Origin: Dissophora ornata
Taxonomy: Eukaryota; Mortierellomycota; Mortierellomycetes; Mortierellales; Mortierellaceae
Direction: 5' to 3'
Assembly: GCA_025201705.1 (NCBI GenBank)
Contig: MU616582.1
Location: forward strand, 86,716 to 101,441
DNA: 14,726 nucleotides
The translations under genes were made by a program, and so were the position numbers. Shown one piece after another: positions 1-7,970 of this stretch (position 1 is its first letter; each line of letters opens with the position of its first letter). The notes beneath the pieces were generated by a model. It saw nothing but the letters and a program-made list of their open reading frames with translations. It was not told the origin of the DNA and made no database searches.

Positions 1-63
1 TTTTCTTCTCCTTCGAACGCAGTTATTAACTTATCATCTGTGCATTATGTTGCATGCCCATAG
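1..63 (+). other. 3' part of an intron in the Rae1 gene
   Basis: The Rae1 reading frame is closed here by a TAG at 61-63, and that same TAG serves as the splice acceptor (cccatag/gat). A branch-like ttaac lies at about 26-30. An earlier cag at 20-22 cannot be the acceptor, because reading on from it in the Rae1 frame meets the TAG. The donor and the earlier exons are outside the window. Confidence 0.75.
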
Positions 64-958
64 GATGGAACAAAGCTCGCTTCTGGTGGCGCAGACAAGA
101 TTGGAAAGCTCTTCGACATCTCGACAGGACAGTCAACGCAGGTGGCACAGCACGATGCGCCAATCAAGGAAGTGCGTTGGGTCGATGGGCCCAGCCCAAT
201 TCTGGCTACAGGAAGTTGGGATAAGACTATCAAATATTGGGACACCCGTCAGCCAACACCGATCTCGACCATCACTCTTCCGGAGCGCCTTTACACAATG
301 GATAGTGTGTTCCCACTCTTGGTCGCAGGAACCGCCGATCGGCATGTGATTGTCTACAACCTCAACAACCCAACGACGCCATTCAAGACGTTGACGAGTC
401 CATTGAAGTGGCAGACAAGAACCATCTCCTGCTTTCCCAACGGAACTGGCTATGGTATTGGGAGCATTGAGGGACGCGTGGCTATTCAGTATGTCGAGGA
501 TAAAGATGCGCAGCAAAATTTTTCGTTCAAGTGCCATCGTGAGGGAGGACAGACCACACGCGACAAGGCAACAGTGTACTCTGTCAATTGCATCAACTGG
601 CACCCTGTTCACCACACTTTCTCAACAGCAGGAGCTGATGGCGGGTTCGCTTTCTGGGACAAGGACTCTCGTCAAAAGCTCAAATCATTCCCCAAGGTCG
701 GAAACCCCATCGCATCTACCTGCTTCAATCGTAACGGAACGATCTTTGCATATGCCATCAGCTACGACTGGAACAAGGTAAGGACAAAAGGACAAAATCA
801 TACTCTTCCGTGGGAACCATTGTTTGTTTACATGTGTGACTAATTTCACGTTTCATGAATAACCTCCGCAGGGCCATACTGGTGCGATGCCTCAGAACCA
901 GAACAAGATCATGCTGCACCCTGTAGCCGACGACGAAGCAAAGCCAAGGAAACGTTAG
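64..958 (+). CDS. RAE1: mRNA export factor Rae1/Gle2 (WD40 beta-propeller), 5'-truncated by the window edge
   Basis: Rae1/Gle2 is a WD40 propeller that binds the GLEBS motif of a nucleoporin (Nup98/Nup116) and works in poly(A) RNA export at the nuclear pore. Two exons are visible, 64-777 and 872-958, separated by a 94-nt intron (donor gtaagg at 778, acceptor cag at 869-871, phase 0), giving 266 aa. WD-like blades are clear: LASGGADKIGKLFD, LATGSWDKTIKYWD, LVAGTADRHVIVYN and STAGADGGFAFWDKD. The signatures GSIEGRVAIQYVE, FKCHRE, NWHPVHHTF and FAYAISYDWNKGH match the known order in the Rae1 family. The end KPRKR resembles the KPR-type tail of Rae1. The family is usually about 350-370 aa, so roughly the first 85-100 residues are missing to the left. 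Identification is secure; nothing looks broken. Confidence 0.95.
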
Positions 959-1206
959 AGCAAGCCAACTTACCTTTGATGGCCAAATGCACTTGGTTTT
1001 TTCCACTCCGCTACAGCATCGCCATTTACAACAAATACCAACCTCCCCCACAACTTTAGCATAACATCGCATATTAAACAAATTATTTTCAGCAATCATA
1101 TAACACTTTGTAAATCAGAGTATGCTGAACTCAGATCGGGTAGTCCAAGAATGAATTTGAAGTGAACGTTTATTATGAAATGGCGGTATCGACGACGCTT
1201 ACATTC
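959..1206. other. convergent 3' intergenic region
   Basis: This is the AT-rich space between the Rae1 stop (+) and the dephospho-CoA kinase stop (-). It must hold both 3' UTRs. No AATAAA is seen for Rae1 on the + strand; attaaac near 1074 is the nearest A-rich candidate. No other gene is visible. Confidence 0.6.
1169..1174 (-). terminator. AATAAA polyadenylation signal of the dephospho-CoA kinase gene
   Basis: The + strand tttatt reads AATAAA on the - strand, 33 nt past the stop codon at 1207-1209. Spacing and sequence fit a fungal poly(A) signal. Confidence 0.55.
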
Positions 1207-2277
1207 TCACGATGCATGTGCGGGAGTGTTGGATCCTGAAGACGACGACGCTGTAGCTGTTGTTGAATCCTTGCCCTTTGGCTTTGTCTTCCTAGGATCG
1301 CCCTTGAAATGCCTCCTGCCGACAACCCAGGCAATCAAGATTGCTGTGAAAGGAGGGAAGTAGGCAAGAACAGTCCAGAAAGGATTGGGCTTAACTGCCG
1401 CCATAACTTTGAGGGTCGACTGCTTCAAGGACTCCAGATCCGAAGTGTTGTAGATGACATGATCCGCGTAGTCGACCTTCTCGATCAAGGGTCGTTGGGC
1501 GTTAATACGCGAAAGGGCGTCTTCTTCTGAAAGTCCGTCTCTGGATTTAATTCTTGCAAGCTGCATCTCCGGAGGACTGGTTCATCAGGAAAAATAAACA
1601 TAATGGCCTTAGTAACCCATGTTTATCCTTTATGAAGATGTCATGGACAGTATAAACAGATAGCAATTGAGCCTCACAGCTATAGAAGCTTACCAATAGA
1701 CGACAATGACATCGCTTACAATCCTCCAGAGCTCTCCCTCTAGCAGTAGTGGTACATCAATCACGACCAACGAGGTTCCTTTGATCCAGTACTTGAATAA
1801 TCTCTTCAGAATCTCATCCCGGACTGCTGGGTGGATGATCGAATTGGCCACACGTCTCTGTGCTGCATCCGGGAATATGATCGTTCCAAACTTGTAGCGA
1901 TCCAGAGGTTGTCCCATCTGTTGGTTCTGCAAAATGACCGTGCCAAAGTGATTGACAAGTTTCTTGTAGGCTGGGTGCGTAGGCTCGACGACCAGGCGGG
2001 CTAGCTTGTCGCAGTCGATAACGGGAATGTCGAGCGTCAAGATCGTAGAGACGACCGTGGATTTTCCTGTTCGATGGTAGATCAGTGGAGTCAAAAGAGC
2101 TCGTTAGGCAAAGGTTGCAAGAGTGGCACCCGACCCGAACCTGCAGTCGGTCCGTTCTTCTTGTTTATCATCGCTGCTGGGCCTGCATCCTCGCTGTATG
2201 GCGTTCAGGTAGAGCCTGCTGCGATGGTGATGAGACTGACCTGAGGCGATTCCCCCTGTGAGGCCGATGACTTTCAT
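1207..2277 (-). CDS. CAB5: dephospho-CoA kinase (CoaE/Cab5 family) with a C-terminal membrane segment
   Basis: This enzyme phosphorylates the 3'-OH of the dephospho-CoA ribose using ATP, the final step of CoA synthesis. There are three exons: 2277-2241, 2066-1694 and 1576-1207. The introns are 2240-2067 (donor gtcagt, splitting the P-loop Gly codon) and 1693-1577 (donor gtaagc, acceptor cag). The exons sum to 780 nt, or 259 aa. The start was chosen because MKVIGLTGGIASGKST opens directly into the Walker A loop (residues 8-15). Other family marks are VIDCDKLAR, FGTIIF, IHPAVRDEI, DVPLLLEGE, the Arg-rich lid LARIKSRDGLSEEDALSRI and the ADHVIYN near the end of the fold. After the catalytic domain come a hydrophobic stretch (WTVLAYFPPFTAILIAWVV, about 1340-1284) and a basic then Ser/Thr-rich tail. 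This suggests a tail anchor in a membrane (inference). All catalytic motifs are intact. Confidence 0.93.
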
Positions 2278-2421
2278 GTGTGCAATGTGAATGGGTTGCG
2301 GTCAGAGAGATGAGAGAACGGTTGCTCGTTTGTCGGATATGAATATCATGTGATTGCTTCCAATTCCCTAAACCCTGGGCCTAAAGTGCACAATAAACGC
2401 GACCTTTCGCGATTATTTTTT

Positions 2422-2427
2422 TTTATT
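2422..2427 (-). terminator. possible polyadenylation signal of the NmrA-like gene
   Basis: AATAAA is read on the - strand about 137 nt past the stop at 2564. It sits beside an A-rich run, so it could occur by chance. The 2278-2563 gap otherwise holds only this 3' UTR and the promoter of the kinase gene; no TATA box or other gene was found in it. Confidence 0.3.
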
Positions 2428-2563
2428 CGCGGAATACAGATTCTGCAAACTGGAAGCAACAGCACTGTTTGGAGTACTTTGAGAAACACAAGCAAACAAG
2501 CAGTCGTGGTGCCCATCGAATTGGATTTGTCAACAGATGTTTGACATTGATTTTTGTTTCTCT

Positions 2564-4050
2564 TCAGAGATCCTTGCGAGGTCGCTGGCGGAAGTCCTGC
2601 GCATACCTTTCAAAAAAGCCCGTCGCGTCCTCTCCGCGGATGCCTGCGACCTTCTTCAGGTCTCCCGACTGGAACGCCGCCCGACCCTCGTTAATATGGT
2701 CCAGCAGATCCAGGATCAGATCCACCTCGTCATCAATCGGCGCCTCCAGTTGCGGGTCTTTCGTAGGGCACTTGCAAGGGTCGTCGGGGTTCTTGCGATC
2801 CTTGTTTTGGCCATCGTCAGGAGCAATTACTTCTTCGATGCCACCACCTTCATCCAGCCCCTCCTCACCTTCGCTTGTGAGAGCTTCATAAGGGCAGCAG
2901 ATAGCAGTCAAGCCCTGTTGAGGTCGACGACCGCCAAAAGCAGCCTCGGTGGCTCGCTGAAAGAGGCGAATAGCACCACTAATTCCAGGCATGTTCTGCA
3001 GTTGGAACTGATGCGACTCATCAAGCGCTCCTTGGCTCTTGTTGCGCAACGAGACCAAGTACGCGCGAAGCTCATCCCGAGTGGCTTGCTTGAACGTGAT
3101 TGGTGTTGGAACATCCTTGCTCTTATTCATGTTTGTCATGAAAGAACAATCAATCCAGTTTGATAAGCATATAATCCTCGTAAGTGCAGTGATCAGAAAG
3201 TGTATGATATGCGCATATATTCGACGAAGAGCGGCAACTTCTCATACCTGATGGACTGATCCCTCAGTCTCATCATCACCATTCTCGAAGTTCGATGATA
3301 GGGCTCGATTGAGCTCGTCCACAAGTTTCGGTCCAGTCACCATCTCGGGTCCAGTTAAAGTGTAGATCTGTCCATCAAACCTCTCGAGGCCGTCCAAGAT
3401 CAACACAGGGGCATCGTTGATGTCGTCATGAATTGACTCTGAATGATTAGAATTGCTTTGATCACTAGTATGACGACGGTGATCGTAATCGTGATCGTGA
3501 TCGACTGGCCTGGCAGGAAAAGTCACTGAGACAAGAGCATCGCCGAGATTATTGATGTCCAAAGGCGAAAATTCAACATTAGGTTTGATGGACATACCCA
3601 GCACTCCTTGGTGTTGGATCATGGAGATCCAATAAAACAGAGCTTGGAATGGGAAGCCTTCTCTAAAGGGACCGAATGAGCGTAAAATATATTAATAAAA
3701 ATGTACCGTGGCAACTGGGAAGCTCGAGAGCTGAAAGGCTCAAAAGAAGTAAAACGCACCTCAAAATCGTCTATCGCTGAATGGTGCCTTTGACTTTGTC
3801 TTCTGTCTGCGCAAATCTGTTCAGTTGCTCCTTTTCGACAGCATCGGTACCGATGCTGGAGATGAGGATGCAGCGGATGACATTCTCCTGAGCCATAATG
3901 TCAATTATCTGGTTGGCCCAGTCTACACGCTGGGACTCGATCTCGGGGACGAGGACTACAGTCTGGATACCCCGAAGGGCGATCGAGCGAAGGCTCCGCC
4001 TCGGGAGGCAACTGGGGCAGGTCTGTGAGCATCTTGTGAATAGATTCCAT
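2564..4050 (-). pseudogene. NmrA-like atypical SDR (NAD(P)-binding) gene, probably disrupted and lacking its N-terminus
   Basis: Most of an NmrA-family protein can be traced in three pieces: 3980-3760 (or from 4050), 3662-3248 and 3121-2564. The introns are 3759-3663 (donor gtgcgt, acceptor tag) and 3247-3122 (donor gtatga, weak acceptor aag at about 3122 or 3116). Family pattern, in order: ALRGIQTVVLVPE, VIRCILISSIGTDA, TILREGFPFQALFYW, GVLGMSIKPNVEFSPLDINN, then GQIYTLTGPEMVTG and ITFKQATRDELRAYL. The C-terminal helix FFERYAQDF is also present. A His/Asp-rich insert lies near 3450-3510. Three faults are seen: an in-frame TAG at 3773-3771 directly before TILREGF; a change of frame near 3981 between MESIHKMLTDLP (from ATG 4050) and ALRGIQ, with no GT between to allow splicing; and no GxxGxxG Rossmann loop upstream before the CHMP7 gene. 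A truncated protein from ATG 4050 would have only 49 residues. NmrA-like kinship is confident; pseudogene status depends on the assembly being correct. Confidence 0.65.
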
Positions 4051-4450
4051 GGTGTGCAGAAGCGAGAGGGTAGTTGGAAAGTCGTGGGTGGGGAGGTCTA
4101 GCAGAGAAAGGAGCTCTGCTCAACAAACTGTCTCCGAGTGCGAAGCAGCGCACGCGTCGCAGTGCATGCGAACATGCAATCTTCCTCATCACGTGGCAGA
4201 GACGGTTACACCTGTCTGGATGCCACAGTCTTTCTGCGACTTCGCCTGCTCTATTCCTTCACCTTTTGTTTGCAGTTTGCACTATCCAACAAATTCAACA
4301 AGCACGCAACATCCTCATCACCCTGACATCGGATTGCCTCTATTGACGAGACAAACGTGCCCCCTCCCCCTCGCATTAAAGTCAACGCATCCACAACAAA
4401 GCCATTCCCAGCAACCCTTGCACAACCACACCGGAATACACACACCACAA
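4051..4450. promoter_or_regulatory. shared divergent promoter region between the NmrA-like and CHMP7 genes
   Basis: About 400 bp separate the two divergent ATGs. The + strand side is C-rich and CA-rich with little A/G just before the CHMP7 start (ccccctccccctcgcatt at about 4359-4376, then repeated CACA), typical of a fungal 5' leader. No clear TATA box is seen on either strand. The + strand frame is open back to an ATG at 4049, but the residues there look non-coding. Confidence 0.5.
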
Positions 4451-7139
4451 ATGACGACGGCGGCCCCCAGGAGTGGGGATCCCGATTTCTACCAATGGAG
4501 GAGCGCATTATCACCGGCATCCTCTTCGGATTCATCTCACTCTGCAAATTCACCGCCCTCTCCGACATCGTTGCCAGAATTCGCGCTCTCGCCCAAAACC
4601 AGTCGTAGGCTGCCGCTGCAGACATATCTGGCCAGATTGCCGGAATGGTCCAGTGCGACGCGTCTGGGCTCGCTTTACTCTGAGTTCGATAAACTCAAGG
4701 AGACAAACCCTTTTGGATACGAGGCTAACGTCAGCTGGTGGCGTATGGTCATTCTTGGGACCTCCAGGAATGGGTTACTCTCCTCGTATCAGCCCTTAAC
4801 CACTTTCGCGACCTCTGCTTCTCGCCACTCAATGGCCTCGACTTATTCTTCCCATGATATTGGGTCATCAGGAGTAGCAGGAGCCAAGGCAGTATGTGAA
4901 CCAACCGGCTCGGCAATTGGCGTTATGGAACTAGACCTTGAACAGCTCGCAGTCAAGTTTCAGAAGAATGGCAGGCGACCACATTCCCTTCAAGCTGTAA
5001 TGAACGAGATGAACAGGATGGGCGATGTCGTTCCACGGTCCGAATTCTTGCCCTGGGCAGGCGTTGGCTGGACGGGCTGGATCTTTCATAAAGTCGTCAA
5101 GGCGCCATTGTTATGGAGTCTGAAGCAACTCAGCCTTTCTGACTCTGGTTCTTCGAGATACTCTGCGTCATCTCCGACGCTGGCTAGCTCTGGATTCGGC
5201 AGTGTGGGTGGTGCGGGCTCTGGATCGAATGGAAATATTGGCGTAGTTGGTAGTGCGAATGCAGGAGGGAATAGTCTGGCTTTGGGCATGTCGCAATCGA
5301 GCTCACCTTCCTCGAATTTTCGGGATACGTATGTGATCGTCCCATATGTCCAGGAGGCGGCTGCTAGGATTTTGAAGCTTCAACAGGAGTCGACAGGCTA
5401 TCATGCATCCGACAATCTGATGAACTTTTCAGATTTCCGGCAAAAGTTTTCGAGGACAGCGCTATTACCAGTAGGCGGAAAGTTCTCGATCAGCGAGAGC
5501 GCAGGGGGGGCAGGGTCGATCATTGTCCTGACAGACAGAGATCTTGAGATTGTAATGCGGTACATGCAATATGAGATGAGGGTTCTGATCACAGGCAAGC
5601 TGGATGCATCAAAGTACAACAACGAGGTTCAGGATCACGAATTGGTATGCAGCCTAGGAGCGCGTGATACTTGGGAATCACGGGGACCGTGCATTAGTCC
5701 GTTAAACTAATTAACTAAATTGTGTAACGCGTGATCCTTTATCATAGATTATTAAGTTTGCGACGAAAGACGCCATCCGGGACAAGTCGAAGCAGGAGAT
5801 TACCGCAGCTGACCGTGGTATCATCGAACTTCGAGAGACATGCAGGCGACTTGATAACCAGGTCCAGGACATTGAAGAACGAATTGCAGAGTAAGTGGTG
5901 CATCTTTTTGCAGATATCGCCTGTTATATTCCCAGACATGTGAATAGTAATGTATCCTACTTTTCTATTCTATACTCGCGGTTTAGGCTGACCGAAAAGG
6001 CGAGAGCATGTGTTAGGAAAAATCAGCGATCACAAGCGACGTTTGCATTGCGACAGCGAAAGAGTCTAGATGATGTTCTGAACAAACGACTTAAATCGCT
6101 GGACACTATCTCTTCCATATTGTTCAGAATCCAATCCTCAGAGACCGACGCAGAGATCCTTCAGTCATACAAACTAGGTGCTAGTACCCTGGCCTCGGTG
6201 ATGGCGACGAAGGACAAGGATGGACAGGAGCTACTCAGCAAGGACAACGTTGAGTCGACGATGGATCGCCTGGCGGACGTGTTTGCAGACCAAGAGGAAG
6301 TTGACCAGGCAATGAGCGAAGGAACTGATATCTTACTTGAAAACACCATCTCGGGTGGAGCTGGTATGGACGAAGATGAGTTAATGGCCGAGCTGGATGC
6401 GCTCATGGAGCCGGCACAGGCCGAGTCTGTTTCATCAACGGGGAAGACACCATTGACTCCTAAGAAGCAGGCAGAGAAGCCAATCCCAGTCAAGAGGACG
6501 ACGCCCCCAGTGCCGCAGGCCGAGGCGATACTTTCGACCTCGTCCTCTTTTACAAGCCGAGAGCTACTTGGCACTGTGCCTGTTGCTGCTGCATCGACAC
6601 CGGGGAAGCGCGTCGCAGAACTACCTGAGCATTCTTCTTTGTTTGTCAAGCAACGCAAGGTCAGCCTTGCCACGGCTCATTCTCAACGAAGAGACGGCAA
6701 CGTGGAATCTATTGCTAGTTCATACAATGCACATGCACCAGAAAGATTTATGAGCGATGTCGATGCGATAGTGATTGTATCTGGATCTGGACCTACTGAT
6801 GAGGAAGAAAGAGCAGTCGAGCATACCAGAATGGAGACGGATCATGCTGCACCCGCACACACGGAAACAGCGGAGCTATCCAAGACACTCTCGCCGAAGC
6901 CGGCAGTGGCTGGAGACGAGGGACTAACGGAGGAAGAGGAGCGCACTTTGAATGCCATGCTGAGAGATCTTGAAGAAATCAAGGCCCCAGAGGAGGATAT
7001 TCAAATGGAGAAGGAGGAAGCACTGTCACCGGAAGCGCATTCTGAAATAGAGGATGATGAGTGCCGGGAGCTGGAGTCACGCAATGCTCAGGAGAAATCA
7101 AAGGAACGCAAGGAGACGCGGGTGTTGGAGCACAGTTAA
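4451..7139 (+). CDS. CHM7: ESCRT-III-like CHMP7/Chm7 protein (Snf7 family) with long acidic C-terminal tail
   Basis: CHMP7/Chm7 recruits ESCRT-III to the inner nuclear membrane for nuclear-envelope sealing and pore surveillance. Exons are 4451-5644, 5748-5890 and 5987-7139; introns are 5645-5747 (gtatgc...catag, branch ttaactaa) and 5891-5986 (gtaagt...tttag). Together they give 829 aa, against about 450 in yeast and human. The ATG at 4451 was chosen because upstream residues look like untranslated leader. The N-terminal half is winged-helix-like, with EFDKLKETNPFGYEANVSWW and a Trp-rich hydrophobic stretch (WAGVGWTGWIFHKVVKAPLL, about 5056-5115) placed like the membrane-binding part of CHMP7. 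A Ser/Gly linker follows (residues about 228-290). The Snf7 core runs from LEIVMRYMQYEMRVLITG through TAADRGIIELRETCRRLDNQ and MDRLADVFADQEEVDQAMSE to DEDELMAELDALM (residues about 360-590). The last 240 residues are acidic and low-complexity, with an MIM1/NES-like helix at 6924-6983. Confidence in the family is high. Confidence 0.9.
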
Positions 7140-7962
7140 AGGTGTAAGACTTCGGTGTTAATATTTGTATCATTCTTTGTAGAATAGTCCCTCTTTTTCT
7201 TTGCATCATTCCCTCCTCCGTACGATAGATAGTATAATAACAATGCCTGTTTATAATAGGCGCTGTTTCGGCGCTCCTCCACAGAGTGCTTCTTCTGATC
7301 ACTGATGCTCCTCCTGATTGTCGGGGTGATGACGATCCAATATCCAAAACAGGAAGAATGTGCGACTGGCTCGATGACTTTAGGGTTTCCGGTCGACCGA
7401 TTCTTCAAGCGACTAACAAGTCGTTGGCAGGTCTGAAACACCATTAAGACCTGAGGAAGAAGGTTATTTTAATATCCGCTGGCCAATCGACCGTCAGTCG
7501 ACTGGAGCGCCACCAAGTTGATCAAAAAAGACCAAATTGCCCAAGGTCTGGCACGAACGTACATGAACACGCGACATCAGTATCCTCAAAAGGCGCAATT
7601 ATAGGATTGATCCAGCATCCGACATTGCAAAAGTATACCTCATGCATAATGCATAAGCTTTAGTAGCGCCTACAATATTCTACTAATGGTTAGTCGCGAA
7701 CATCTATAAAAGTATTTCTCCCTCAAGAAAAAACCTTGAATAACCCTTGATCTTCACCCACAAACCCCACCGTTTGCATGCAAAGCTATTCGTTGACGAT
7801 GATCTTCCACCACAGGCACTGACGCGCCTGATCGAGCGCGCGTAACCTAAGCCACCTCAGTGGAACAAATGAGGTCGCGTCCTCATCCCAACAAGCCCAT
7901 TCCTCATCTCTTCTCAAAGCTGTCAATACCTAGTCTACACTCTTCTTTGTGCTCGGTGGAAT
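7140..7962. other. intergenic region with the promoter and 5' UTR of the channel gene
   Basis: No gene is supported here on either strand; the short open frames show no family pattern. The left part is the 3' UTR of CHMP7, with no AATAAA seen. On the right are a TATA-like box (7705-7712), a tandem 7-mer tgcataa x2 (7643-7656) and a 6-bp inverted repeat acctca/tgaggt (7854-7859 and 7870-7875) that could fold in the leader RNA. A short upstream ORF begins at 7869. Confidence 0.6.
7705..7712 (+). promoter_or_regulatory. TATA box-like element of the channel gene
   Basis: The sequence TATAAAAG lies 258 nt before the ATG at 7963, at a plausible distance given a leader of some 200 nt. It is the best TATA match in the region, but the transcription start is unknown. 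Confidence 0.45.
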
Positions 7963-7970
7963 ATGAGTGA
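7869..7970 (+). other. upstream ORF overlapping the proposed channel start codon
   Basis: A 33-codon ORF (starting MRSRPHPNKP) runs from ATG 7869 to TGA 7968-7970. It overlaps the proposed main ATG at 7963 by 8 nt in another frame. If both lie in the mRNA, the uORF would reduce initiation at 7963. The peptide itself shows no recognisable feature. Confidence 0.35.

Noticed and set aside
2537..3163. Long + strand open frame of 208 codons antisense to the NmrA-like gene.
   Set aside because: It is a shadow of the - strand C-terminal exon, whose frame shows the NmrA family pattern and codon bias.
3771..3839. A 69-nt intron (donor gtcgaa, acceptor cgatag) that would remove the TAG from the NmrA-like gene in frame.
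   Set aside because: The donor is very weak, the length is below the other introns here (79-174 nt), and it would delete residues that look conserved (LNRFAQTEDKVKG). It is kept only as a test in the nonsense finding.
4049..4450. In-frame N-terminal extension of CHMP7 from an ATG at 4049.
   Set aside because: The frame is open, but the residues are low-complexity and unlike any CHMP7. It would cover the whole divergent promoter. The 4049 ATG is just the other strand of the palindromic CCATGG that gives the - strand ATG at 4050.
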